This document shows positions 1 through 6,966 of a stretch of DNA of 21,345 nucleotides, one piece after another. The notes beneath the pieces were generated by a model. It was not told the DNA's origin and searched no databases. It saw only the letters and a list, made by a program, of their open reading frames with translations. The stretch comes from an uncultured Ruminococcus sp. (GTDB lineage Bacteria > Bacillota > Clostridia > Oscillospirales > Ruminococcaceae), in assembly GCA_937898375.1 (NCBI GenBank), contig CALEJX010000514.1, forward strand, positions 1 through 21,345, given 5' to 3'. The position numbers and the translations under genes were made by a program. Position 1 is the stretch's first letter, and each line of letters starts with the position of its first letter.

Positions 1-408
1 GGTCTTTTCGTCAGGCTTTTTCTTTACCTCGTCAGACTTATTTTCACCTTGGGCATTTATAGTAACATTTGTGTTTCCGCCGTTTACTGCGGGGGAATTT
101 TCTTCGCTTCTGTCAGCCTGCGGCGAACTGTCTGTTGTATCTGCTTTGTTATCAGTGTCATCGCTGTCATCAGCCTGCGAACTGTCCGTAACAGAGCTTT
201 CCTCCTTTGGCTGAGAGCTTGTTTCATAGCCCTCTCCGCCTTGTCCGTCCTCCTCCGCAAGGCTTTCAGACAGTGCTGAAAAGGGATTTTCAGGGGTCTT
301 ATAACTGCTTATATTATAAAAACGCATACACAAAAAAGCCGCTGCGATAAAAAACGCCGCTGCTGACAGCATTATTATTTGCCTGCTTTTTTGTGTATGC
401 TTTTTCAT
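1..408 (-). CDS. Exported or membrane-anchored protein, C-terminus beyond window edge
   Basis: This is an open frame of 136 codons that runs off the left edge. The N-terminus is a basic MKKHTQKSR stretch followed by a hydrophobic segment (about residues 11-29), so it is a signal peptide or membrane anchor. After it comes a long acidic, Ser/Asp/Glu-rich low-complexity linker (about residues 45-136). The functional domain must lie outside the window. The ATG at 408-406 has a weak GTGAG site; an in-frame ATG at 426 has no better one. It lies downstream of, and in the same direction as, the riboswitch-controlled surface protein, with an 87-bp gap and no visible promoter, so co-transcription is likely. 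Many Firmicutes corrinoid-related surface proteins carry a transcobalamin-like DUF4430 domain after such a linker. That is a guess for this gene, because no such domain is visible here. Confidence 0.7.
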   Translation of the reverse strand, partial: MKKHTQKSRQIIMLSAAAFFIAAAFLCMRFYNISSYKTPENPFSALSESLAEEDGQGGEGYETSSQPKEESSVTDSSQADDSDDTDNKADTTDSSPQADRSEENSPAVNGGNTNVTINAQGENKSDEVKKKPDEKT

Positions 409-441
409 AATATTCTCACTTTTCATATCACAGAAAATGCC

Positions 442-463
442 CGCCCCCTGAAAATAGAGGGCG
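442..463 (-). other. Weak hairpin between the two exported-protein genes
   Basis: CGCCC at 442-446 pairs with GGGCG at 459-463. On the minus strand only a short T-rich run (ATTTTCTG) follows, so this is at best a partial terminator or a processing/stability hairpin. Its weakness fits read-through from the 684-aa gene into the gene at the window edge. Confidence 0.3.
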
Positions 464-495
464 AGTATTCTGCAAAATTACTTATTTCTTAGTTT

Positions 496-2550
496 TTACT
501 TTCTCTTTCTTGAAGCCGTAAGCGCTCCGCCAATAAGAAGTGCAAGTCCTGCTACGCAAACGCCTGCTGTCGCACCTGTGTTAGGGTTAGCCGCACCTGC
601 GTTGTTGGCTGTCTTTGATGAGCTGTCTGCAGCCTTTGATGTGTCAGCGCTGTTTGTTGGCTCTGCGGCTGATGAGGTGGCAGAAGATGTATCCTCAGAG
701 TTTGCGGAAGATACTGCGCTTTCAGAAGATGTTTCTGAGGAGCTTACAGAGCTTTCTGCTTCTGATGATGAACTTGGAGTTTTGAGTTCCTCAAGCTTTT
801 TCTCTGCGGCTGTAAGAATGTCAGCATTGCCTACATATTCCTTAAGGTCGCCAAGAGCGTCATAAGCGGCTCTTGCTTCCTTGATGTCGTTCTCGCTGTC
901 AAGTGTTATCTCGTCGAGAGCGTCGATAAGCTTCTCAACTGCCTTTACACTGTCATAATCCTCTGCGGCAAGAACTTTCACGTCTATAATTGTTTCAACA
1001 GGCGAAACTGCAACGCCTGTTTTGTTTTCAGCTCCCTCGCTTGTCTTATCTCTGTACATACCATACTTGTATGTAACAGTAACAAATTCATCGTCTGCTG
1101 TAAGAGCTGTATCGTCGATAGTCACATAGTCTGTAACGTCTTTCTCCACGCCGTTTTTGAGAACTGCATATACTTTCATGTCAGGAGCATTGTAAGCCTC
1201 GCCCTCTTTGCATACTGTTACAGTGTTTTCTGCAACGAGCTTTTCTACCTCTGAACCGACAGCCATTATGTAGCCTGAATCGTTCTTGAAGAAGATAGTG
1301 CCATTCTCGTCTGCAACAAGGTCAGCTATAGCATACTGTGCCTGAGCGCCTGTTGGAGTGAAAAGTGACGGAGCTGTTTTCTTGCCGTTTACTATCTGAG
1401 CGTCAAGAACTTCTGTTACGCCCTTTTTATCCTTTACATAGCGGATAGCGCCTGCCGATGCGTTCTCTGTAAAGTAAACATAGTTATAGCCGTTCTCATT
1501 TACAACGCCAAGACCTGAGGTCTGTGGATAGCCCTTTGTTTCTGCCTTGTATGCGATCTCAAAGCTGTCGAGGTCGATAACAGCGATAGCACTGCCCTTA
1601 TAGTCGCCCCAGCCTGAGCCGTTTACGCCAACATAAGCTCTTCCGTTAAGAACTGTAGGTGTTGATGTGCTTGCGCCGTCCAATGAGATAGAATCAAGTC
1701 CTGTGAATTTGCCCTTATCATCTATTGTTGCCTTATATAAATAGCCACCGTTAGATGTAAAGTAATAAGCGTCTGTATCCTTGTCATAAGAAATCGAGCT
1801 TCTTACACAACCGCCTACTGTATACTCTGTTCCTATAACGTTTCCTGAGTCTTTGTCAAGAGTAACTATTCTTGCAGGGTCAACAGTATTTTCCTTGGCG
1901 TTTTCCATACCAAGAACGATATAGTTATCAGCGGCATAAGCGCCTGCCCAATAGAAGCCGCTTGTGTTTGTGAATATCCACTTTGCTGACTTCTCCTCGT
2001 CGGTTTTATCAGGATCTTCGTCCTTTACGTCTATGCAAACATAGTGATCGTCTTTTGCTGAGTTGTAGTTGCAGAAGCCTGTGTAAATACAGCCGTCATT
2101 ATAATATATAGGGCTTACAGCCTGTCCGCCAGTGCTGTCCTTGTATACCCACAGTGACTCCAGAGTGTCAGCGTCAAATGCCTGAACGCCGCCGTTAAAG
2201 GCTGAAAACAGCATGCCGTCTGCATAAGTAACAGGCTGGATAGCATAGCTGTTTGTGCCTGCACGCTTGCCGTAAACAGAATCAATAACGCCTGTATCCT
2301 TGTCAATTCTCTTTATTTTGTCACCGTCTACATAATAGATCTTATCATTAACGATAGCCAAAGGAGAACCGCTAAATAGAGGGCCTACGCTCGTTGCCCA
2401 GTTGAGAACGGCGTTATCCGCACTGTCAGGGAGAACTGATGTTGTTACGTTGTTGTTTGTGCCGTCTGAAACAAATGCGCTTGCGCAAACGCTCAGGCTA
2501 AGAGCAGCCGCAAGAGCGATGCTGGCAGTTCTTACGATTTTCTTCTTCAT
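496..2550 (-). CDS. Sortase-anchored extracellular beta-propeller protein, probably cobalamin-responsive
   Basis: A 684-aa surface protein. Residues 1-25 are a classical signal peptide with a likely ASA|F cleavage. Residues about 45-440 have repeating blade-like units (for example GKIYYVDGDKIKRIDKDTG and GRAYVGVNG) typical of PQQ-like/WD40-type beta-propellers. A beta-rich region (about 445-540) and a short helical segment follow, then a Ser/Glu-rich wall-spanning linker (about 595-650). The C-terminus is a cell-wall sorting signal: NPNTG at 655-659, a hydrophobic stretch and a RKRK tail, so sortase should link it to peptidoglycan. The start has AAAGGA about 11 nt upstream. The 5' leader carries a cobalamin riboswitch and a terminator, so expression should fall when B12 is plentiful. 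I infer a role in capturing or handing over corrinoids at the cell surface. The propeller family alone would not tell the ligand. Confidence 0.85.
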   Translation of the reverse strand: MKKKIVRTASIALAAALSLSVCASAFVSDGTNNNVTTSVLPDSADNAVLNWATSVGPLFSGSPLAIVNDKIYYVDGDKIKRIDKDTGVIDSVYGKRAGTNSYAIQPVTYADGMLFSAFNGGVQAFDADTLESLWVYKDSTGGQAVSPIYYNDGCIYTGFCNYNSAKDDHYVCIDVKDEDPDKTDEEKSAKWIFTNTSGFYWAGAYAADNYIVLGMENAKENTVDPARIVTLDKDSGNVIGTEYTVGGCVRSSISYDKDTDAYYFTSNGGYLYKATIDDKGKFTGLDSISLDGASTSTPTVLNGRAYVGVNGSGWGDYKGSAIAVIDLDSFEIAYKAETKGYPQTSGLGVVNENGYNYVYFTENASAGAIRYVKDKKGVTEVLDAQIVNGKKTAPSLFTPTGAQAQYAIADLVADENGTIFFKNDSGYIMAVGSEVEKLVAENTVTVCKEGEAYNAPDMKVYAVLKNGVEKDVTDYVTIDDTALTADDEFVTVTYKYGMYRDKTSEGAENKTGVAVSPVETIIDVKVLAAEDYDSVKAVEKLIDALDEITLDSENDIKEARAAYDALGDLKEYVGNADILTAAEKKLEELKTPSSSSEAESSVSSSETSSESAVSSANSEDTSSATSSAAEPTNSADTSKAADSSSKTANNAGAANPNTGATAGVCVAGLALLIGGALTASRKRK

Positions 2551-2572
2551 TCTTATTTTGTCCTTTCTTCAA

Positions 2573-2605
2573 GGCGCAACATTCCGCCCCCTGCGCCCCT
2601 TTTTT
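2573..2605. other. GC-rich hairpin just upstream of the surface-protein start
   Basis: GGCGCA at 2573-2578 pairs with TGCGCC at 2592-2597 across a 13-nt loop. Read on the plus strand it is followed by CCTTTTTT and looks like an intrinsic terminator, yet no plus-strand gene precedes it. On the minus-strand mRNA it lies about 20 nt before the start codon and a few bases before the ribosome binding site, so it may instead shape translation or block antisense transcription. Confidence 0.4.
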
Positions 2606-2626
2606 CATGAATACCCCGACTACAGC

Positions 2627-2658
2627 AAAAAATGCCTTTCCGCCGAAACGAAAAAGCA
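2627..2658 (-). terminator. Intrinsic terminator, expression platform of the cobalamin riboswitch
   Basis: On the minus strand TGCTTTTTCG (2658-2649) pairs with CGGAAAGGCA (2642-2633), a 10-bp stem with two G-U wobbles and a 6-nt loop, followed at once by six Ts (2632-2627). It lies between the B12 aptamer and the surface-protein start, the usual place for a transcription-terminating expression platform. An upstream pairing of TAAAGC (2687-2692) with GCTTTA (2666-2671) could be part of the alternative fold. Confidence 0.7.
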
Positions 2659-2731
2659 TCTATCCGCTTTACTGCCTGCACAGCGATAAAGCAGACCGTC
2701 ATCTTCATCGCCCAAGACAGAAATAGTCAAC

Positions 2732-2885
2732 GAAAACACAGCAGATACCTGACTTATGACAGCGCACAAAAAGCCTGTCAATCACAGTAATGGCGGTTGT
2801 GCAGGATTTGGACCTGCTTCCCTGACGGCAAGGCTTTCGCCCTGACACGCTCTACTCAGCTAACAACTTTTCAAACTGTGTTTTC
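2732..2885 (-). ncRNA. Cobalamin (B12) riboswitch aptamer
   Basis: The minus strand holds the conserved cobalamin-aptamer core: AGGGAAGCAGGTCCAAATCC, then TGCACAACCGCCATTACTGT, then GA (about 2823-2782). This matches the family pattern AGGGAA..GGTG.AA.TCC....CCCGC.ACTGTGA. Further 3' is a B12-box-like AAGTCAGGTATCTGC (about 2756-2742), near the consensus AGTCAGGATACCTGC. The ends close in a perfect 10-bp P1 stem, GAAAACACAG (2885-2876) with CTGTGTTTTC (2741-2732). A CAGGGC-GAAA-GCCTTG hairpin lies in the 5' part. At about 154 nt it is short: the arm between ACTGTGA and the B12 box is only TGACAG/CTGTCA, so the larger peripheral arms of class I are missing. Binding of cobalamin should favour the terminator at 2627-2658 and switch off the surface-protein gene. 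Confidence 0.85.
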
Positions 2886-2905
2886 TCAATATTCACATCA
2901 TGATA

Positions 2906-2934
2906 ATTATACCATATCGCTATGGATTATTCAA
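2906..2934 (-). promoter_or_regulatory. Promoter of the riboswitch and surface-protein transcript
   Basis: TTGAAT (2934-2929), a 17-nt spacer, then TATAAT (2911-2906). Predicted transcription start near 2899 places the aptamer P1 stem about 14 nt downstream. The palindrome ATCATGAT (2897-2904) sits at the start site. Confidence 0.75.
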
Positions 2935-3037
2935 TGACATTTTTACACCACGAATAAGCCCGATACAACGCCGTTTTTGTGGCTTTTACATAAACTCATA
3001 GGCTGAAACTTTGTTGGATATAGTTTTGTGCTATACC
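2935..3037. other. Intergenic stretch without an identified element
   Basis: This lies between the riboswitch promoter and the small ribbon-helix-helix gene. Two imperfect hairpins can be drawn (GGGTATAG with CTATATCC just after the gene's stop, and AAGCC with GGCTT), but neither has a T-run. I see no convincing terminator, promoter or gene. Confidence 0.4.
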
Positions 3038-3208
3038 CTATGTGTCATCTGAAGAATTTAAATTTTCTAATGCGTACTCACAGCACTGTATAACGAGCTG
3101 ATTAAAAGAAATATCATTCTGAGCCGCAAGCTTTTCAAGTTTTTCTATTAACTTATCAGGCATTCTTATTGTTTTATTTGATGATGTCGGCTTCTTTATT
3201 TCAAACAT
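3038..3208 (-). CDS. Small ribbon-helix-helix DNA-binding protein (Arc/CopG-like)
   Basis: A 56-aa protein. After MFEIKKPTSS comes a beta-strand-like NKTIRMP (about residues 11-17), a first helix DKLIEKLEKLAAQND, a loop ISFNQ, and a second helix LVIQCCEYALENL. That is the strand-helix-helix order of Arc/MetJ/CopG-type repressors, which dimerise and insert the strand into the major groove. The ATG at 3208 has GGAG 8 nt upstream. The gene is divergent from the PH-like membrane protein, and the spacer between them holds a 15-bp-arm palindrome at 3282-3316. I infer autoregulation and control of the neighbour. It could be an orphan antitoxin, but no toxin-like gene lies beside it. Confidence 0.75.
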   Translation of the reverse strand: MFEIKKPTSSNKTIRMPDKLIEKLEKLAAQNDISFNQLVIQCCEYALENLNSSDDT

Positions 3209-3281
3209 TTAACACACTCCGCTGCTTTAATACTTGTTCCTATGCTATAATTTTAACTAAAATAGCCCATAAATAATAGAC

Positions 3282-3316
3282 TTAAAATTGCAAGTAAAAA
3301 ATACTTGCAATTTTAA
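3282..3316. promoter_or_regulatory. Perfect palindrome overlapping a -35 box, probable operator
   Basis: Left arm TTAAAATTGCAAGTA (3282-3296) and right arm TACTTGCAATTTTAA (3302-3316) are exact reverse complements, separated by AAAAA. The right arm contains the -35 box of the plus-strand promoter, so a bound dimer or tetramer would block RNA polymerase. The natural candidate ligand is the ribbon-helix-helix protein encoded next door. Confidence 0.75.
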
Positions 3317-3333
3317 AGCAAGTGTGTTATAAT
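3305..3333 (+). promoter_or_regulatory. Promoter of the PH-like membrane protein gene
   Basis: TTGCAA (3305-3310), 17-nt spacer, TATAAT (3328-3333). Predicted start is near 3340, inside a second, shorter palindrome, TAAAGCG-A-CGCTTTA (3339-3353), which may be another binding site. Confidence 0.8.
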
Positions 3334-3382
3334 AAGCGTAAAGCGACGCTTTAGTAAAAATAAGAAAAGGGGCATTTTATTT

Positions 3383-3892
3383 ATGAAAACAATAAAGTAC
3401 AGGATCTCACTGCCAACGGCATATCTCAAAGGAGAAGTAACACACGAACAGAATTTTATAAGGCTCAAAACGCCGAATGTTCTTTTCTCACTTCTTGCCA
3501 TAGGAACAAAATCTGACGTTATACCTATAAATCAGATCGCAACTGTAACAAAAACATTTAACTGTATAGGTGTGATACTTCTGTTTGGTATTTTACTTAT
3601 GTGGTCGGGATTTAGTGTTATGTCGGCTTCAAAAATACTTTCTCTCTCATCATCACTTGCAGCTATCATACTTATTATTTTAGGCATTTTTATCATTATA
3701 ACTTCGTTTCAGACCGTTATTACAATAAAAACAACGTCAGGAGAAGAGCTAAAAATATCAGTCCTGATATTCGACAGACCCAAAGCTATTGAAATAGAAA
3801 ATCTTATAAACCAGCTTATCTCTAATCGACTTGACGACACAAACAATCGTCAGCAAACCGACAGAATAGTTGAAGCAATAAACAACAAATAA
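3383..3892 (+). CDS. Small membrane protein with PH-like (bPH/YcxB-type) domain split by two TM helices
   Basis: A 169-aa protein that I recognise only at fold level. Residues about 10-58 have a bacterial PH-domain-like beta pattern, ending in VIPINQIATVTKTF. Residues about 61-80 and 88-109 are two hydrophobic helices. Residues about 110-146 (TVITIKTTSGEELKISVLIF, then an amphipathic helix AIEIENLINQLI) complete the PH-like fold. The tail is polar and Asn/Gln-rich. The start has AAGGGG about 10 nt upstream. It is a single-gene unit with a strong promoter, probably repressed by the divergent ribbon-helix-helix protein, and ends in a terminator shared with rqcH. The biochemical function is unknown. 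Confidence 0.7.
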   Translation: MKTIKYRISLPTAYLKGEVTHEQNFIRLKTPNVLFSLLAIGTKSDVIPINQIATVTKTFNCIGVILLFGILLMWSGFSVMSASKILSLSSSLAAIILIILGIFIIITSFQTVITIKTTSGEELKISVLIFDRPKAIEIENLINQLISNRLDDTNNRQQTDRIVEAINNK

Positions 3893-3901
3893 CAGCAAAA
3901 A

Positions 3902-3934
3902 AGCCCCCGTATGTATCGTAAACATACAGGGGCT
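3902..3934. terminator. Bidirectional intrinsic terminator between the PH-like gene and rqcH
   Basis: AGCCCCCGTATGT (3902-3914) pairs with ACATACAGGGGCT (3922-3934): 13 bp with one mismatch and a 7-nt loop. On the minus strand six Ts follow directly, so it mainly ends the rqcH transcript. The plus side is only weakly T-rich (GAATTTATA). Confidence 0.8.
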
Positions 3935-3938
3935 GAAT

Positions 3939-5690
3939 TTATACCCTCAGTTTCTCCTCCAACTCCGTGTCAGGCTTGACAGTAATAGTGTAGTTGTTTG
4001 TAAAAATGACCATGCCGGGCTTTGAGCCGTTTGGCTTTTTCACGTTTCTTATGAAAGTGTAGTCAACGTCCACTCTGGAGGAATTTCTGCCCTTTGAGTT
4101 GCAGGCGGCGATTATTGCCGCTTCCTCTATGGTTCTATCAGGTGGCATTTCCCCGTCACAAGTGACGATAACGTGGCTTCCTGTGATATCCTTGACGTGA
4201 AGCCAAAGGTCGGTCTTTTCTGCTTCTTTGCAGGTCAGGCGGTCATTCTGCTTGTTGTTCCTGCCTACCCTTATGTCATAGCCATCAGAGGAACGGTATC
4301 TTATAGGCGGCAGAGCCTTTGGCGGCTTGCCCTTGAACTTTGAACGCTTTACATAGCCCTCCTGAAAAAGCTCTTCACGAAGCTCGGCTATATCGCCCTC
4401 TGTCTGCGCTCTTGTTAGGGAATCGAAAACAGAATCCAGATACTTGACCTCCTGCTCGCCCTCTGCAATAAGCACTGTGAGCTTTTTCTCTGCGGTATCG
4501 AGCTTTCTGTATTCCTTATAATACTTCTGAGCGTTCTGCGTTGGCGTGAGCCTTTTGTCAAGTGGTATCTTCACTGTAGGACAGTTCTCGTCATAAAAAT
4601 CCTGCACCTCTGCATACGCCATGCCCTTTTCAAGCGCATAGAGATTTGACGTGATAAGGTCGCCGTAAATGCGGTACTTTTCCCTATCCTTGCATTCTTT
4701 AAGCTCTTCACGCTGATTTTGCACACGCCTTTGAGTTCTCTCAGAAGTGTTTATAAGAAGCTTGAAAAGGTCGTTTGCTTTCTGCTTTATTCTTGAAAGA
4801 GAGTCTCTCTCCGCATAGAAATAGTCCAGAAGAACGCTTGGGGACTCAAAGCTTTTCGTCACCATGAGCGCACCATACTGTGTGATATCGCAGAAGCAGA
4901 AGTCTTTAAGATTGCCCTCTTTTGTTTTCAGCACTGTGTATACATTCGTGCCGTCATTTATGCTGTCACGGACTTTGGAGAAATAAAACCACAGCCTGTC
5001 CGCAGTATCGCCGCTAAGCTGTTCGGCTGTTATCTCCGCACCTCTTGCCGCAAAGAACACAGCTTCCCTTGCGAACACAGGTGAAATGCCCTCCAGCGTT
5101 TTCATTATTGCTTTTGAAAGCTCCGCCGTGGGGTTTTCGGCTATCTTTGCAAGAAGTTCTTCTTTTGTACACTCCATAAGGTTTAGCCTTTGCTCTCTTG
5201 GCGGCAAAGTATACTGCGCACCGGGAAGCACCATTCTCACTGATGACATCTCCTGCCCCACACGCTTTATGCTGTCTATTATCCTGCCGTCCTCACGATA
5301 GAGGATAAGATTTGAGCGCCTGCCCATTATCTCAGCCGCAAGGGTGAGCTTCACCCTGTCGCCCATTTCGTTGGTGGCTTCAAAGTCAAAGAAAAGTATA
5401 CGTTCAAAGCCGTCCTGCCTAATGGCAGTGAGCCTGCCTCCTGCAAGATGCTTTCTCATGAGCATACAGAACATAGGCGGCGTTTTAGGATTTTCTATAT
5501 CCGCCGTGGTTATATGAACCCTTGCCGAGCCTGCGCCTGTGCTGAACATAAGCTTCTGCGCACCCTCTCTGGTGCGGATAGTCATTATAAGCTCCTCCCT
5601 CGAGGGCTGATGTATCTTATCCACCCTGCCGTCTATAAGAGGGTCAAATTCTTTTCTGAGCAAGCTCAGATAAATTCCGTCCAATGCCAT
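3939..5690 (-). CDS. rqcH: Ribosome quality control protein RqcH (NFACT/FbpA family)
   Basis: A 583-aa NFACT protein of normal length. RqcH binds the obstructed 50S subunit with peptidyl-tRNA and recruits tRNA-Ala to add C-terminal alanine tails that mark stalled chains for degradation; older names are fibronectin-binding protein FbpA or Rqc2 homologue. The N-terminal NFACT-N domain begins MALDGIYLSLLRKEF. A long charged coiled-coil section (about 290-420) follows. The C-terminal NFACT-R domain carries the diagnostic DLWLHVKDITGSHVIV at 494-509. The start at 5690 has an AGGT-type site 16 nt after the nif3 stop, so the two are co-transcribed. A strong terminator ends the operon at 3902-3934. 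Confidence 0.93.
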   Translation of the reverse strand: MALDGIYLSLLRKEFDPLIDGRVDKIHQPSREELIMTIRTREGAQKLMFSTGAGSARVHITTADIENPKTPPMFCMLMRKHLAGGRLTAIRQDGFERILFFDFEATNEMGDRVKLTLAAEIMGRRSNLILYREDGRIIDSIKRVGQEMSSVRMVLPGAQYTLPPREQRLNLMECTKEELLAKIAENPTAELSKAIMKTLEGISPVFAREAVFFAARGAEITAEQLSGDTADRLWFYFSKVRDSINDGTNVYTVLKTKEGNLKDFCFCDITQYGALMVTKSFESPSVLLDYFYAERDSLSRIKQKANDLFKLLINTSERTQRRVQNQREELKECKDREKYRIYGDLITSNLYALEKGMAYAEVQDFYDENCPTVKIPLDKRLTPTQNAQKYYKEYRKLDTAEKKLTVLIAEGEQEVKYLDSVFDSLTRAQTEGDIAELREELFQEGYVKRSKFKGKPPKALPPIRYRSSDGYDIRVGRNNKQNDRLTCKEAEKTDLWLHVKDITGSHVIVTCDGEMPPDRTIEEAAIIAACNSKGRNSSRVDVDYTFIRNVKKPNGSKPGMVIFTNNYTITVKPDTELEEKLRV

Positions 5691-5706
5691 TTTACTTACC
5701 TGCTTT

Positions 5707-6468
5707 TTATATTACTTCAACTATATCCCTATTGCTTACGGCTATCTCTACTCTCAGACCGCTGAAATTTCTCCTGAGCTGTTCTGCCATGAACTCACAG
5801 AAGATATTTTCCGTATAGAAATGCCCAGCGTCGATAACAGAAACGCCCATGTTCTCGCCGTCTATGAAAACGTCATGCTTCACGTCACCTGTCAAAAGTG
5901 TCTGACAGCCTTTTCCTGCGGCATCAGCAAGGAACGAGCCGCCTGAACCTGAGCATACTCCCACACGCCTTATCTCACGCTCTCCGCCGCTGAAACGGAC
6001 TACCCTACAGCCAAGAACGTCCTTTGCTCTCTGTGCAAGCTCACGGACGTTCACGCCGTCACACTCGCAGACATATCCACAGCCCACGCCATGCTCCTCA
6101 TGCAAAGCGCTCTCAGGTTTAAGACCCAGCATTTTGCAAAGCACGTCATTCATTCCGCCCTCGGCTGAGTCGAAATTTGTGTGCATGGAAAGGGCGTTCT
6201 TTCCTCCTGCCGCAAGTATCACAGCAGGGTCATTGGGCACGAGGGTCTTTAGTCCTCTGAAAATAACAGGGTGGTGTGTGAGAACAAGGTCAAAGTCACG
6301 CTGACAGGCTTCTCTTGCCACCTCTGCGGTGCAATCAAGTGCCACCAGCACGCTTCTTACCTCTGCGGACATTTCTCCCACGTTAAGACCGCTGTTGTCA
6401 TAGCCCTCCTGCAAGCGGTATGGGGCTATATCCTCTATAAAACTATAAATATCATAAACTGTCGTCAT
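5707..6468 (-). CDS. nif3: Nif3-like dinuclear metal-centre protein (DUF34)
   Basis: A 253-aa protein of the Nif3/YqfO/YbgI family, toroidal hexamers with a two-metal site. Databases often label it GTP cyclohydrolase 1 type 2, but the physiological role is unsettled. Metal-ligand motifs are visible: THHP with His65/His66, and near the C-terminus VIDAGHFYTE with Asp213, His216 and Glu220. It lacks the PII-like insertion of the 370-aa B. subtilis homologue. I place the start at 6468 (MTTVYDIYSF) because AGGAG lies 9 nt upstream; the frame is open further upstream but without family similarity. It overlaps the end of the preceding membrane-protein gene by 17 bp. Pairing with trmK is typical of Firmicutes. 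Confidence 0.92.
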   Translation of the reverse strand: MTTVYDIYSFIEDIAPYRLQEGYDNSGLNVGEMSAEVRSVLVALDCTAEVAREACQRDFDLVLTHHPVIFRGLKTLVPNDPAVILAAGGKNALSMHTNFDSAEGGMNDVLCKMLGLKPESALHEEHGVGCGYVCECDGVNVRELAQRAKDVLGCRVVRFSGGEREIRRVGVCSGSGGSFLADAAGKGCQTLLTGDVKHDVFIDGENMGVSVIDAGHFYTENIFCEFMAEQLRRNFSGLRVEIAVSNRDIVEVI

Positions 6469-6937
6469 TTTTGTCAGCTCCTTTTTGTGTGTCTGATGTG
6501 CTGTCAGGGATATTCCTGTCCTTGATAACTGCGTCAAGAAGTTCGTAAAAGCCCGTGATAAATGCTGTCACTATGAGAATCACCAATGCAGGCAGCATAG
6601 CCTCAAAAGGCAAGAAATCTAATGCAGGAGGCATTTTACTGCCTGACAAAGCCGCTGCATATTCTTTTTCGCAATGGTTATAGACCAAAACCATAACAAT
6701 GGTATGAAAAACAAGCGGTATAAACGCAAAGCTGAGCCAGTAAAAGGCTTTGCCGACCTTCAGCTTTTTGAAATTAAAATACACCGCTATATACGCACCA
6801 AAGGTGATAAAGCCGCTTAATACTATGGTTGCGATGCTGGGGCTTGCCAAGCAGAACGCCAATATCATCAGCAACGAAAATATCAACACGCAAATTTGCA
6901 TAACTATGCCAATGCCTAAAGCTTTCAGAAATTTCAT
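6452..6937 (-). CDS. Four-helix membrane protein of unknown function
   Basis: A 161-aa hydrophobic protein with four predicted membrane helices (about residues 8-29, 33-53, 65-88 and 112-135) and a polar C-terminal tail, RNIPDSTSDTQKGADKNDDS. I do not recognise the family. The start at 6937 has a strong GGGGGA site 4-5 nt upstream. It lies between trmK (29-bp gap) and nif3 (17-bp overlap), so it is translated as part of that operon. The trmK-nif3 pair is normally adjacent, so this gene looks like an insertion into a conserved neighbourhood. Position alone does not suggest a function. Confidence 0.75.
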   Translation of the reverse strand: MKFLKALGIGIVMQICVLIFSLLMILAFCLASPSIATIVLSGFITFGAYIAVYFNFKKLKVGKAFYWLSFAFIPLVFHTIVMVLVYNHCEKEYAAALSGSKMPPALDFLPFEAMLPALVILIVTAFITGFYELLDAVIKDRNIPDSTSDTQKGADKNDDSL

Positions 6938-6966
6938 TTTATCCCCCTGTTTTTTGTATCACATTT

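Noticed and set aside
49..279. A plus-strand reading frame of 76 codons near the left edge.
   Set aside because: It is the antisense of the Ser/Asp-rich linker of the minus-strand exported protein and has no ribosome site.
2753..2781. Possible promoter TTGACA-17 nt-CATAAG on the minus strand.
   Set aside because: It lies inside the riboswitch aptamer. The -10 is poor, and the better TTGAAT/TATAAT pair at 2906-2934 precedes the whole aptamer.
2793..2871. A tRNA-like stretch on the minus strand with a GCAGG/CCTGC T-arm, a GCTGAGTAGAGC D-arm-like part and a GCCA end.
   Set aside because: The acceptor stem is one base short, no anticodon arm forms, and the same bases fit the cobalamin-aptamer core far better, including the B12 box and perfect P1 stem outside the tRNA-like limits.
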